From assembly GCF_905475465.1 (NCBI RefSeq), contig NC_062235.1, positions 10,426,001 to 10,490,000 on the forward strand: a stretch of 64,000 nucleotides of DNA. Reading direction: 5' to 3'. The notes under the pieces are model-generated. The model saw only the letters and a list, made by a program, of their open reading frames with translations, made no database searches and was not told the DNA's origin. Position 1 is the stretch's first letter. Each line of letters opens with the position of its first letter. This document shows positions 1 to 11,140 of the stretch, in pieces. Origin of the DNA: Pieris napi (lineage: Eukaryota; Arthropoda; Insecta; Lepidoptera; Pieridae). Both the position numbers and the translations under genes were made by a program.

Positions 1-597
1 CAGATAAATTATTCAGACAAGCCATCTGATAGCATTCTCTATTAATAGCTTCACGGCTGATAGCATTCGTTTAACGATAACAACGGGCTACCAGGAGCAC
101 ATAACTTAGAAGTAGCTTACAATGCTATCGCAAAGAACCAGTTATGATTACTATCGGAAGTGCTATTCCGTATAAAACTTTGACGAATTGTTTTTAATTC
201 AAATGACATGGTTGTGTTTAATGATTGACTTGACAGCAGAAACTTTTCAAATATTTCTAAATAATGATTTCATTAACGTAATGTAGTTTTTGTTCCTATA
301 GTTTAGTTATATTAAAACGATACATGATTTGATATAAAATTAATTACAATCTAACCGCAATTAAGGGGGAAAGAATTTTCATATACGCTACTATCAATAT
401 GTAATTTCTAAGGCCCGTAATTTTAAGCTGTATTTATAAGATTAATTACACAGTTTTATATATTTTTTTGATACCCTACCTATGTTGTTGGAAATATTTC
501 GTTTTTTCGGGATCCATACGGTATGTCTTAACCACGTTTTTATTTGTTATAATACAATTACGTCATAACTTAAAACGCGCTAACTAACCGCTATGAA
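1..597. other. No gene seen; AT-rich intergenic or intronic DNA
   Basis: Both strands are broken by frequent stops. I recognise no repeat family, RNA gene or protein motif here. Confidence 0.5.
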
Positions 598-635
598 TAG
601 GTATATAAAACTACTTGAGTACTTTTATATACCTA
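598..635. repeat. Short inverted repeat (hairpin 1)
   Basis: Arms taggtatataaaa (598-610) and ttttatataccta (623-635) are exact reverse complements around a 12-nt loop. It lies about 40 bp before a longer perfect hairpin. Confidence 0.7.
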
Positions 636-671
636 TCTATTCCTTCCTATTCCTATTTATATATTTTATAT

Positions 672-753
672 ACCACTGACTGCAAGGTCAAGTCTATAGT
701 CAACTGCAAGAAGTCTATAGTTTGACTATAGACTTGACCTTGCAGTCAGTGGT
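672..753. repeat. Perfect 32-bp inverted repeat (hairpin 2)
   Basis: Arms 672-703 and 722-753 are exact reverse complements (left arm begins accactgactgcaaggtcaa) with an 18-nt loop. The loop repeats part of the left arm (ctgcaag and gtctatag), so left arm and loop form an imperfect direct repeat. RNA from either strand would fold into a long perfect duplex. It could be a recent inverted duplication, a fold-back element remnant or a hairpin-RNA precursor; the sequence alone does not decide. Confidence 0.85.
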
Positions 754-2129
754 TAGACTAGCGTAGGATTCTCCCTTTAGGTCAAATGAAGAGCACAAAC
801 CGTATCTACAAAATAACTTAACTACTACCTATTAATATAAAAACCCTGATCACTGTTTAGTGTTTACATACGTTTAAATTGCTGTGTTTTGTTCCAATAT
901 ATATTTTTGAACATCTTGCTTACCTTATCTAATTTAAAAAAAATCTCACAGTGTTGAGAGAGATAAGACCGCCAGTTGCCCTCCTTTTCATTTAATTATG
1001 TCAATTGGATAATACATTTTATCACATTTATGTTTGCAACGTAGTGTTAATTAAAATTAAACATTTTATTAAACGACTGTATGACACGATTTTAAAATCT
1101 GCGGTTATGCAACGCGAATAGGCCTTTGATCCAATGGCGAGGGTGGCATTAAAACGTCGGTCCATACCTGCTTTGTTTATTAAATTATGTCCACAACATC
1201 GGGCGTTCATTTAGTAAAATAGCGATCTACATTGCGATAGTGTATGAATTATGTCGTGTCCTTAAGAATATCTTAGTACCAACAGAGCTAACAAAATGAA
1301 AAATGGCATCTTATCTAGATTGCCGAGTTGCTTCAACTTGGTGTAATTGCCTAGAAGGGATGTGTTACTTGTTTTATACTCTTTATAGTCTTGATCTGAA
1401 TAGATCTTTGATCTAAATGATTACATAGTCCTGTCTTATGTACAACTATAAATAGATAGGTACATAGACTTATATGCATGTATACGTAAATATACATTTT
1501 CTTAAGTAATACCACACACATTATATGAATCATAGAAATTTTGCTTACATTAACGAGGAATAATTTGAAGGTATTTTAACACAATAAAATAAATTGAATG
1601 CTTTAACTTTTTAATACTTATAATCTGTTAAAAAGCTGAAACAATTTCATTTGAAATTACTTGTTAAAAATAATTATAAACCATTTTATCATATATAATT
1701 ATATAGAATATGAATCTAGTTATAAATCTCCATCATTAATTAAGTATTGATTTTTAAAACTAAGTAATAAGGAATACAATGCAATGAATTCCAAATGAAA
1801 AATTTCTAAAAGCATAATTCAGCCAAAGTTCTTACGCTGCACAAGAAAATGCGATTAATTGAGTGAAAAACAAGCGAAAATAGGTGGAAAAGAAATTAAA
1901 ATCGTGATGGAGGGTCGGATTGAGATGTAATGATGAAGATAACACGAACCAATTTCGAGACCGCTTCGTCAGCGAAAACTACGCCAAGGAAGAATATTAT
2001 GCAAGATTACGAAAATATAATGAAGTGAAACGAATCTTGAGACATTAATTGTCATATTGATATTGGATCAATTGAATAGCTTTAAGCAAGAATTCAGATA
2101 CGAAATGCGAACTATGTTCTTCAAAATCT
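754..2129. other. No gene seen
   Basis: AT-rich DNA. The short open frames here (at 1028-1210 and 1351-1533, minus) have no recognisable motifs and look like chance frames. Confidence 0.45.
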
Positions 2130-2400
2130 GTTTTAGGTATGGGCCTCAGATATCTGTTTTATGATCATTGGTCAATTGGTCAAGGCAGGCAGGTGATCAG
2201 CCTCCTGTGCCTGACACACGCCGTCGACTATTTGGGTCTAAGGCAATCCGGTTTCCTCGCGATGTTTTCCTTCACCCTTAGAGATTTTAAATGCGCACAT
2301 AGAAAGAATGACCATTGTACAGCAGTGATCAAGAAAGACAGTGTACAGCAGGGGATCAAACCAACGACCTCAAGGAGTTGTAGCCAAGACCAACACTGTT
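2130..2400 (-). mobile_element. tRNA-derived SINE (family A), minus strand
   Basis: Read on the minus strand it has the family order: a tRNA-like head, a middle block (ttaaatgcgcacatagaaag on the plus strand), the block around gtcgac and gcctgacacacgcc, and a tail with ggcctcaga. The B-box area has changed (ggggatcaaacc on plus). An insertion of about 20 bp containing a repeated gtgtacagca lies near the head. The open frame at 2139-2444 on plus is only this repeat read in reverse. Confidence 0.8.
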
Positions 2401-2520
2401 CTGGTCAGAATTTAATACGTTCGACATATGGTAAATATACTTAGCTCCATGTGTCGACTCTTCTCTATATAGCTTCAACATGCAGAACCTCAAGCGCCTT
2501 TTTTTTTTATATCTATGTAG

Positions 2521-2695
2521 GCACAGAATTGTTTCGTGCGATGAAGAAAACTACAGCAAGGACTCCGCCATACCTTATGGCTTAGGCCTTCAAAGCGTGA
2601 CAGTGAATGCAGATCAAAGAAATATTATCACTGAAACTGACGCTTCGGCTACTACCGAGACACACATTTGGCTACATATTAGGCACATAAGTTAG
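2521..2695 (+). other. Candidate exon, unassigned, ending in a hairpin
   Basis: A T-rich tract followed by tatgtag (acceptor-like, ending at 2520) leads into a frame open to TAG at 2693-2695. It encodes about 57 residues including SCDEENYSKDSAIPYGLGLQ and a Thr/Glu/Asp-rich stretch ending near ETHIW. GC content and residue mix are more protein-like than the flanks. I do not recognise a family. The last codons lie in the left arm of the palindrome at 2666-2730, so the original 3' end may have been replaced by an inverted duplication. A chance frame or an unknown transposon ORF remains possible. Confidence 0.3.
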
Positions 2696-2730
2696 ATGTT
2701 CTAACTTATGTGCCTAATATGTACCCAAAT
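2666..2730. repeat. Near-perfect 31-bp palindrome, 3-nt loop
   Basis: Arms 2666-2696 and 2700-2730 are reverse complements with one mismatch, around the loop tgt. The inner 23 bp match exactly (acatattaggcacataag begins the left arm). Confidence 0.85.
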
Positions 2731-3897
2731 TATTAATGTATTATCTCATTTAGTGGATTAGCATTCTTCCGAAATATTTATCAAAATCAGCTAGAAGTGT
2801 GTGAATTTGAAACGTCAAGGAAGGTAAGTTTCATAATTTCTTGGGCAATTTTTTTTTTAATTATAATACAGCTAACATACATATGATAAAACAAAACACT
2901 TTGATAATATACAAACCCTAAACAGATTATATAGATAAACAATATATATGAAACAGAAAACATAAGTACCTACATTAATAGACAAAAAAAAACTGAAATT
3001 CAACATTAAACAAACGACCATACTTAATATTTCAAAGAAAAAACTAAATTGCTACTGCTAAACAAAGTCAAAGTTTCCCGCCTCTTCAAATAATTCCTAT
3101 TTGGTTTGGTGGAAATATCAATATCCTCATAATTAGTGTCATAGATAAAACCCGAAACATTGGCGAATTATGAAGGCAATTCGTGATTGTACGAGGCACA
3201 TAGAACAATTGTGATCTTGTCGCATACGGTGGAGGGATTCTTAGATAAATTAGCGACAGCAAATAGAGGCTATATATCCGTGCATTTAGAATATCGTGCA
3301 AAAATAATAAGTCTTGCTCACTCCGCCGACATTAATGGCATTAGCAACATTTATTTAATACAATTATGTTCATCATTGTACGAAAGTTCATCAACCAAAC
3401 TAGGTTATTCAGCTACATTTAAATGTTTTTTATCATTTAAAATAAATATTATCCTGTAGTACAGGGACGTTTTTAATGTTTAAACTAGATTTTAATATGA
3501 AAACATTTTCAACCAAGAATATTCAACAATAGTAATAAGTTTAAAGAATTTTTAATTACCTGTGCATAAAACTACGGAAGTTTCATAACCTAATTAAAAA
3601 CTCCAGCGAACTAAAGTAACTTAAATAAGTAGTTTAGGATAAGCCGGTTTGTTTACGTTCACTAAAAGTAGCTGGAATTACGTCAGGAGTTATGTTCACA
3701 AAAACCCAAAACTATAAAACCAAGAAAAATTAGGAAGTAATTAGTTGTGGGCGATCTTTGTAGTTTAGCTAGAATTTATGTACCTAATGGAAATCCAATT
3801 ATTTCATTGCATAATTTTTGTTATTCTTGAAAATTCTCTTAATCTTTGTTATTTCAAGATAATTATTTTGCCGGGAACGAAACACCCTGGGTTAAAT
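2731..3897. other. No gene seen; possible LINE A-rich tail
   Basis: The stretch 2850-3050 has a run of T followed by A-rich, TAA-rich sequence resembling the 3' tail of a minus-strand non-LTR element, but no coding remnant remains. The open frames at 3086-3301 (minus) and 3187-3459 (plus) overlap on opposite strands and have no known motif. Confidence 0.35.
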
Positions 3898-4192
3898 GCA
3901 GTGTTGGCCTAGTGGCTTCAGTGTGCGATTCTCATACCAGAGGTCGTAGGTTCGATTCCCGGCTTTGCACCAATGGACTTTCTTTCTATGTGCGCATTTT
4001 AACATTTGCTTGAACGGTGAAGGAAAACATCGTGAGAAAACCGACATGTCTTAGACCCAAAAAGTCGACGGCGTGTGTCAGGCACTGGAGGCTGATCACC
4101 TACTTGCCTATTAGATTTAAAAATGATCATGAAACAGATTCAGAAATCTGAGGCCAAGACCTGAGGTTGTAGCGCCACAGATTTTTTTTTTT
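3898..4192 (+). mobile_element. tRNA-derived SINE (family A), near full length
   Basis: This is one of the best copies. A box tggcctagtggc is at about 3906-3917 and B box ggttcgattcc at 3949-3959, which are RNA polymerase III internal promoter elements of a tRNA-like head. The body follows in order: caccaatggactttctttct, the ggtgaaggaaaacatcgtga block, gacccaaaaagtcgac, ctggaggctgatcacctact and gttgtagcgccac, then a T-rich end. No coding capacity; such elements depend on LINE machinery in trans. Confidence 0.9.
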
Positions 4193-4225
4193 GTGTTATA
4201 AAATATTCATCATCATTATTTATAC

Positions 4226-4268
4226 AATCATTATTTATGCGTACTAAAAGTACGTATAAATAATGATT
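4226..4268. repeat. 20-bp inverted repeat, 3-nt loop
   Basis: Arms around 4226-4245 and 4249-4268 (aatcattatttatgcgtact against its complement) differ at one position. A shorter copy of atcattattta lies just upstream. Confidence 0.75.
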
Positions 4269-4957
4269 TCAAGAATTATGTAAAGGAAAGTTCAGTCATG
4301 TGTTGTCTTACACCACAAACCAGTACAAAAACAAGAAACAAACCATTTGATTCTCTTTCCTACATATCTGTATAAGATCTTGTAAAGATTTCTGTTTTAT
4401 GCACTGCGCCACGCAATTCAACAGTTCATTAAAAACAAATCGTGGTACACGGTGGATTAATTGGCACCGGTTGGAGTGATTAACAGCGGCGTGTCACCAA
4501 TTAATTGTGCATGTACTCATTTACGATATTCACTTTGGTTTTAAAGCTTTTCAATAAATACAACGGCATGAAACAGATGGCGCTAGTACCATGCTCTAAT
4601 AAGCAAGGCAAGTTCGCTTTGTATTACATACTAAGTTAAGAGACGAGAAACAAAAACATCAAAAGGCATTATAATATGTAATGCACCTTAAATCTAGTGT
4701 CACTTAGACAAATTAAGTTTAATTAGACTATTAGAGCTGTACTCACAGTCGTTGTTTAATAGTTACATTTGGTTAGGGTTAATAAGTTTACTATATTAAA
4801 ATGAGATATATTTTTAGACCATTCAAAGGAGAATATTGTTAGATTCAATGCTTTAGACCAAGCACATACATTCTTAAAAACTCATGCACTAAATTGACAA
4901 TCTACAAGGCCATATTATTATTTATTATGTAACTAATACCGTGTCACATGTTTACAT
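4269..4957. other. No gene seen
   Basis: No motif-bearing frame or repeat family recognised. Confidence 0.4.
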
Positions 4958-4960
4958 TAA

Positions 4961-5337
4961 GGCCAAGGCTACACGGGCGGTTCTCCCGCCGCGGAAAACC
5001 GCTTCTGAACCGCACTGGACACAATTTAATATGAAGTTGTATGCTGCATACTACACTGCATTTCCCGTCGCGGCTCACAGGCGGGAGAAATACGACCGCC
5101 GCATGCAGCGTCAAACCGCCGCTGATAACCGACGCTTAAAACTACACGGACGGTTTCCCGCTATCCCGCCGTCATTCTGCGCGGGACCTTGGCGCTCGCT
5201 CGTCGTTCGTGCGCTTGCGTGGCTAGTGTAAATGAACAAAAGGCAGCGATAAACCGCGTCCCGTGTAGTTTGATGGTCTGCGGCAGCTTTGTCGAGCGGT
5301 TTCCCGCGGCGGGAGAACTGCCCGTGTAGCCTTGCCT
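4961..5337. mobile_element. GC-rich Tourist-like (PIF/Harbinger-type) MITE
   Basis: A 377-bp GC-rich island in AT-rich DNA. Its ends are inverted repeats: aaggctacacgggcggttct on the left, with the complement of caaggctacacgggcagttc on the right, continuing through cccgccgcgg. TAA flanks both sides (4958-4960 and 5338-5340), the 3-bp target duplication typical of PIF/Harbinger. The CTACACGG/CGGTTTCCCGC motif also recurs inside, direct near 5142 and inverted near 5257. Open frames at 4941-5231 (plus) and 5111-5353 (minus) arise from the GC-rich composition and are not genes. It has no transposase of its own. Confidence 0.8.
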
Positions 5338-5340
5338 TAA

Positions 5341-5744
5341 AAAATTCATTCAACTATGTACACGTAATACATATGTTTAATTTCGTTTCGTGGATAACAC
5401 TTTAAATTGCAATGACCACTTGCATGTTAATCGAATGAATCGTTAATCTGTGAATAAAATGGAGTAATTATCCAGTAATCAAAGTTTTAAATCGCTATTA
5501 AACCAGCTGAGTCCCGTGATGAAATCAGATTCTTTGCAATTACACAAGATTAATGCGGGCTGAGGAATCTAGATTTGTAACACTTTAACAATTTAAATAC
5601 TGTAGAGACTTTCCTCATACTAATTTGTCTCTGAGAATTCATGCACATTATTGTGGCTTTCAGTTGGAAGTTATACTAAATGATTTGATTGGGATTCATA
5701 AATTAGACGCTGCTCTAGACGGTATAGGTAACTTTTTAATCTAC
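5341..5744. other. No gene seen
   Basis: AT-rich sequence with no recognised content between the MITE and a LINE remnant. Confidence 0.4.
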
Positions 5745-6090
5745 CCCAACGAAGAAGCGTGCCCTTATTAGGGCAAGAGGCACACCCTATGATGCAGGGG
5801 GCATAGGTGCGTATGCTTCATTGATAACCTTTTATCTGTAGGGATATATTGTCGATTGAACCCAACCCTAAGCGTAAGACACAAGAGTCACTTCTTCTTT
5901 TCATTTGGTGTCTTGCAAAAGACAAATGATTTCTTGGTGTGTGACGATAGCAACACATCTCAAATGCTTGTAAGCGCTGGCGGGTATGTTCTTTTATTGC
6001 CCAAGCTACACAGCCGTACAGAAAAATTGGCCATAGGTATGTAACAATGGAGAACTCGGAGTTTAATGTCAAGTGACGACAGCACAAAAC
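5745..6090 (-). pseudogene. Non-LTR retrotransposon ORF fragment (RT C-terminal part)
   Basis: The minus strand from about 6087 to 5820 encodes SEFSIVTYLWPIFLYGCVAW, then a stretch with RLQAFEMCCYRHTPR. This matches the region after the reverse transcriptase core of endonuclease/RT LINEs, where a YG(C/S)E-W-type motif is followed by an EAFEMW-YRRML-like motif. Roughly 90 residues remain of a protein usually near 1000. Expected conserved residues are altered (CVAW for a CETW-like motif). Upstream and downstream parts are absent. The subclass could be RTE or a related clade. Confidence 0.65.
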
Positions 6091-6931
6091 TTCGTGTTAA
6101 TTCATGGCTTCTTATTCTTATAGTGCCATCTCCTTGCGAAGGTTGGCGATCATCATGGCTAGTTTGATTTTGTATGCCGCGCTTCTAAACAATGACTTTG
6201 TGCTTTGACCAAACCAAAACAATTCATGGTTATATACTCTATATACTGAGTGTGTCAACAAAAAACCCATCGGTACGTACAGACGTACAGAGCTACAATG
6301 CACTTTACTATTGAGAAACGCACGCGTAACTTCTAGGCACAAAAGCATTCATTATTGTATACCATCGTTTAAATTAAGAAGAAGAATGTCAGAGCAACCA
6401 GAAACTTTTAATGCATACTAAAATTTTCGCATATATCAAAACGACATTAAAATCAAAGTCGGTGTTTTCACAGCACCTCTCAAATATTCAATCCGTGTAG
6501 GTGGGCTGAGTTATGGGGCCCCTGATAACCCATTCAAGCCTGCATTAATTAAATAATTATGACATATTGTGCGACCATTTCTATGGAATGGGGCTGATAG
6601 AGCTTATTTATAAGGGTTCTCTGATATCAGATGCGACACTTCGCTATTGATTTGATTAAAACATAATGTGGTAGCTATATTTCTTATATAAATGCGGCAG
6701 GCTGTGATTTATAATAATCGATTTTGATTTTCTATAGAGATAAAATGTGAACATGTCATGTCTTAGCAATTTGTAAAAAATAATAATATTTTCAAGTATG
6801 ATGCTATATATTTATTAATTTGTCTTTGTAACCAATTGTAATTGGTATATAAATATATCAGCCAATACCAAAACTTATTTATAATATAATTAATTCGGAT
6901 GGCACGAACTGGGGATTATTTCGCTATCTTT
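6091..6931. other. No gene seen
   Basis: No motif recognised. The minus frame at 6118-6348 may contain further decayed LINE sequence after 5745-6090, but I cannot support it. Confidence 0.35.
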
Positions 6932-7165
6932 TTTTTATAGAACAGGGGGCAAACGGGCAGGAGGCTCACCTGATGGTAAGTGATACCGCCGCCCATGGAG
7001 ACTCTCAATTCCAGAGTGCGTTGCCGGACTTTTAAGAATTGGTACGCTCTTTTCTTGAAGGATTATAAGTCGAATTGGTTCGGAAATACTTCAGTGGGCA
7101 GCTGGTTCCACAAAGTGGTGGTACGCGGCAAAAACTGCCTTGAAAAACGTAAAGCGTATCAGCTC
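6932..7165 (-). mobile_element. LINE 3' end (family L), minus strand
   Basis: On plus it reads gggcaaacgggcaggaggct, cacctgatg, aagtgataccgccgcccatg, then gtgcgttgccgg and ggcagctggttccac. The minus strand encodes the C-terminus of a lepidopteran non-LTR element: a truncated LPRT-LWNQLP-like block, then LHGRRYHL-SGEPPARLPP. Compare 8638-8990, where more of the protein is kept. Confidence 0.8.
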
Positions 7166-7570
7166 TTTTATTGATAATAATTTTTCTTTGGGTTACGAAC
7201 AAAGCTGTTTCTACGTTATATTATAACAATATGTTAATTGACCTACAACAGTGTTATTACCGTATAAATATTTAATTTGCAATGATCCGTCTTGTCGATA
7301 TAAAAATCGTGTATCCTTTGTTCTGAAGCCGTTGGCTGTAAATGCATTCAATTTTAATGAGATCAATATACCTTTTTATTGTCTACATTCGACTTGAATG
7401 GACTTATTTACATATTAATTATACGATTGAAGTATCGTTCGATTTTATTTCACTTTTTGCCACGCGTTCGCTTGCAAATGTCTTGAGTTGTTGATTTTTT
7501 TGTTGAATTAATTAGATAGCTTTATTACATACAGTTAATGAAAGTAACTATTTCATTAATAAAAAATAAA
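7166..7570. other. No gene seen
   Basis: AT-rich, no recognised content. Confidence 0.4.
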
Positions 7571-7810
7571 TCAGTGGCGCTACAACCTCTTTAGGTCTTG
7601 GCCTCACATTTTTGAATCTGTTTCATGATCATTTTTAAATCTTATAGACAAGTAGGTGATCAGCCTCCAGTGTCTGACACACGCCGTCGACTTTTTGGGT
7701 CTAAGACATGTCGGTTTCCTCACGATGTTTCCTTCACCGTTCGAGCAAATGTTAAATGCGCACATAGAAAGAAAGTCCATTGGTGCACAGCCGAGGATCG
7801 AACTTACGAA
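7571..7810 (-). mobile_element. tRNA-derived SINE (family A), 5' truncated
   Basis: On plus it starts cagtggcgctacaacctctt and runs through gccgtcgactttttgggtct and atagaaagaaagtccattgg to gaggatcgaac. The tRNA-like head is cut inside the B box, so the A box is missing. Confidence 0.85.
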
Positions 7811-7984
7811 ATAATTAATTTCATTTACTTTAAAAATTAGGGGTATTATCCTCCCAAATATTCGCCAAACTAAAACTAGATAAATTTAAATGACTATTTG
7901 ATATTGATGAGAGTGAAATGAAAAATAGGTACTCAAATAAACTAAACTAAACTAAAAACACATTATATAGAATACTGACCCTTG

Positions 7985-8105
7985 GATCGACAGAATGGAG
8001 GAAGACCACCAACAACTAAAGCCAGCAATTGTCGGGAAGTAGCACAGGACTCTTTATCCAGTTCTAGAAGTTTCTCGTTCCGGAGGCTAAGGCACATTTT
8101 GCTTG
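7985..8105 (+). pseudogene. LINE ORF C-terminal remnant
   Basis: The plus frame reads GRPPTTKASNCREVAQDSLS and then FRRLRHILLG. This resembles the GRPP-T-W-DDI...REVAQDR-W-SFEEAF tail of RTE-like endonuclease/RT proteins. The middle is shortened and the end is shifted in frame. Heavily decayed. Confidence 0.5.
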
Positions 8106-8637
8106 GAATACTAAACATTTTTGTTATAATAACAGTTAGTATGTCTTAATGCACATACTAGTCTTGTTATGTCTTAGGTTTCCAGATCTTTAGGCATATA
8201 CTACAATAGGTTTTAAATAGTTAGACACATTTTGGGTCGTAGTTAGTAACCTAACTCTATAAATTTAATTCACCATCATACTACTACAATTGCTTGTTAG
8301 TATGCAAACGCGATAATCCTTCAAAAAACTGAAAAGTATCGTACTAAAACTGTATATATACCTTTCGATCATAAAACTTTGTATAAATTGAATATGGCCA
8401 CGCTTAGATACACATGATCGATCAACGCAACGCTATTCAATTTCAAGTTATCCTGCAGTTGTGATCATTGTGATGTATCGCATGATGTTTATTGCCGTCG
8501 CTTGACGGATCGTTTCCTTCAGTATTTGAATATGGGCACCGAATACAAGATATTTTTATAAAAACAATCTTATATACTTATTTATTCTTGGTTTGTTTTA
8601 TTACATTTATATGTATAACGGAGTGAGGGGAAAATAG
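8106..8637. other. No gene seen
   Basis: No recognised element. Confidence 0.4.
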
Positions 8638-8990
8638 ATTTTTTTTATGTAATAGGAGGCAAACGGACAGGAGGCTCACCTGAGGTTAAGTGATACTGCC
8701 GCCCATGGCTCATATTGCCAGAAGGCTCGCAAGTGCGTTGCCGGCCTTTCAAGAATTCAATGGGTAGCTGGTTCCACATAGTGGTGGTGCGCGGCAAAAA
8801 CTGCCTTAGAAAACGCTCAGTTGTGGAACGACGGTTGTCGAGGTGATTCGGATGGTATTTTGTATTTTGCCTGTTGATTGAGTGAGTCACAGACAGTAGC
8901 GCCATAGCCCAACATATACTCGTACTACAATAACAAATATTTTGAGAAATGAAACGAAAACCGCATACAAAAGTGAATTGTGTACCCATC
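8638..8990 (-). pseudogene. LINE ORF C-terminus (family L), longest copy here
   Basis: The minus frame gives 114 residues: an N-terminal part ending near YHPNHLDNRRSTTERFLRQF, then LPRTTTMWNQLPIEFLKGRQ, then HGRQYHLTSGEPPVRLPP and a stop. This is the C-terminal end of a lepidopteran non-LTR retrotransposon protein, where an FLPR-T-LWNQLP block precedes an FKKRAYSFLKGRQR-like block. The stretch between WNQLP and FLKGRQ is shortened relative to other copies, and the RT core is absent. It defines family L, whose shorter copies lie at 6932, 20716, 27470, 34185, 44195 and 58305. Confidence 0.8.
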
Positions 8991-9626
8991 TGCGGAAACC
9001 GATATATAACTAATTATTTTCATTCAATAGACGTACATACTACATGTGTCCTATTATAGTCTATATTTCAGAGAAAACGTTTATTAAGAATGAGAGTGCG
9101 ATGCGTGTCAAATTGTCAACTGTCAAAAAATTAAAATTCTCAAACCTTTGGACTTAAATTAAGTTTAAATTGGAGTTTCCAATGTTATCGTAAACAAAGA
9201 TGTGATTTAATATTCAATTAAAGGGCCATAACTACGTGAGAAGTTTTGTCTATAAACGTCGCTTTTGATAAAAGAATAATATTTAAATTGTTTACTAAGA
9301 AGTTTATAAAATTACTTATAAATGCAAAGCAGTGTCCTGGCGCATGCCTTATTAGATTTTTTTCAAAACGGTAGACACCTTCCTAGACTATTAAGTTTAT
9401 GTTTCACGCTTAGAAAATAATAATGTTGAAATATTGTTCATCTTAATTCACTATATACGTCTCTGTCTAAAGTATATTTTAATAATACGTGGAAATCTGA
9501 TAAATCATAAAAAAACTCACGGGCTCTGTTGAGTTTACATTGCCCCAGCTGATTGGTTTTTATTTTGATAAATATATCTACGAGATATCAAGGACATATA
9601 AATTTTATAAAAACACCACACTTTAT
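8991..9626. other. No gene seen
   Basis: No recognised content. Confidence 0.4.
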
Positions 9627-9691
9627 CATAAATTAAGGCGGTGACACAGTGATCGGCAAATTCCATAAATTAGGGCCGCGCCACAGTGATC
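9627..9691. repeat. Two imperfect 28-bp direct repeats, 37-bp period
   Basis: cataaattaaggcggtgaca... (9627-9654) and cataaattagggccgcgcca... (9664-9691) match at 24 of 28 positions and share cacagtgatc. The sequences just outside (aaattttataaaaacac, aaattttgcataaaaaca) are also alike, suggesting an old local duplication. Confidence 0.65.
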
Positions 9692-10768
9692 TCTAGATAA
9701 ATTTTGCATAAAAACAATATACACAAGGAGATAAAAGCTTCGTCGCCGCGACATCGCTGATACCGTATCGACATCCTTTGTTCTTTGTCGCATATGCAAA
9801 TGTTGTCTGACCCTCATGATTTACTGACTGCATTATTGATTCGCAAAAACATTGAAAAGCCTATTGTGATATACGATTTTATGTATAGTAAGTTAATTAC
9901 ATATTCATATTTCATTGTTGTGGGTTCATATGTAATTTAAAGGTATTATTGTTGCACTGAGCAACGAAATCAAAGGATTGTCGGTGGAATATATGATGAA
10001 TTATTATTTATTTGTTTATAATTCAGTGCGAACAAATTTGACACTGGAAAAGTATTTCTTGATATTTGTGCAATCGGTACAACAATGCGATGTAGATTCT
10101 GAGTTTTATATTTAAAAAAAACCACTAACTGTTAATCTGTAAACTGTAATGTATGGCTGCATGGTCGTTCTATGTTACTTAAGCTTCTAGTGAAGAAAGC
10201 TATTGGTTGGTCTGTTTCCCTGTGACCTGTCTTGTTACATTATATATTTTGTATTTGCCTTAATTATTTCAAATTCTTTCTATTTCCTTTATTTATTTGA
10301 CCAAATTTTAACTAAAAAACAAAATTTAACTTCCTTATAAGCTCCCTTAAGATTGAGATTTGTTGATTAAATATCTTTTTTAACTCCAAAAATTAACACC
10401 AATAATATTGAACAATACTACAAGGAATATAAATTTGAGAGCGAAAGATATTGTAGTAAGTAAAACGAAAAAATATTTCTTTATTTCCTGATACTGTTTA
10501 TCAAAAATGATCCAGGGTTAACACTAACCTAAATTTATTGTTCAAGATATGAGCCGACAAATCGGGCGGCGACCTATCATCCGCTGACATTTGTATTGTC
10601 TCATCTTATCTTAGCATAGAGTATTTAATATCAGACGTATATTTAGATAACTGCTTAATACTTTTTACTTTTACGTTAGAAATACTTGATATGTAAGAAT
10701 GAGAATATGTGTGTGTGGCGTTTGATCAATTTTGTCTCAACCATATTTATGTCATGAATAAAGTTTTA
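9692..10768. other. No gene seen
   Basis: No recognised element. The minus frame at 9626-9817 spans the direct repeats and has no known motif. Confidence 0.4.
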
Positions 10769-11140
10769 TCTTAATATATACGTATATAAATTACGTGTCA
10801 CGTTGTTTTTCCGCTATGGACTCCTAAACTACTGAACCGATTTCAATCAAATTTGCACACCGTGTGCGGTTTGACCTTACATAAAAGATAGGATAGCTTA
10901 CATCTCAATTTATACCCGCAATATTATTTTATTGCAAATTATTTGATAGTTCCAATTCTAACAGATGGCGCTGTGTTGAAAGTACCAATGTTTCACATAA
11001 GCTACAATTTAATGGCATTAACACCAAAAAAGCATGGTGGTCCCCATGACTGGTGTTCTCCTACCGTTTCCCTTGAATAGTTTACTACTATGTAATATAA
11101 CAAAAACCTTAGACACAGCAACGCTTGGCCGGTCTGCTAG
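10769..11140 (+). mobile_element. Non-autonomous Helitron-like element
   Basis: It begins TCTTAATATATACG at 10769 after an A and ends ggccggtctgCTAG at 11140 before a T. This fits Helitron rules: 5' TC, 3' CTRR, insertion between A and T, no duplication. The 5' part (attacgtgtcacg, then actgaaccgatttcaatcaa) resembles the small Helitrons at 21350 and 55462. About 372 bp with no Rep/helicase coding. Confidence 0.7.

Noticed and set aside
3898..3970. tRNA gene from the A/B boxes
   Set aside because: It is the head of SINE family A, repeated many times in the window.
4941..5353. Overlapping open frames on both strands, GC-rich
   Set aside because: Explained by the GC-rich MITE at 4961-5337.
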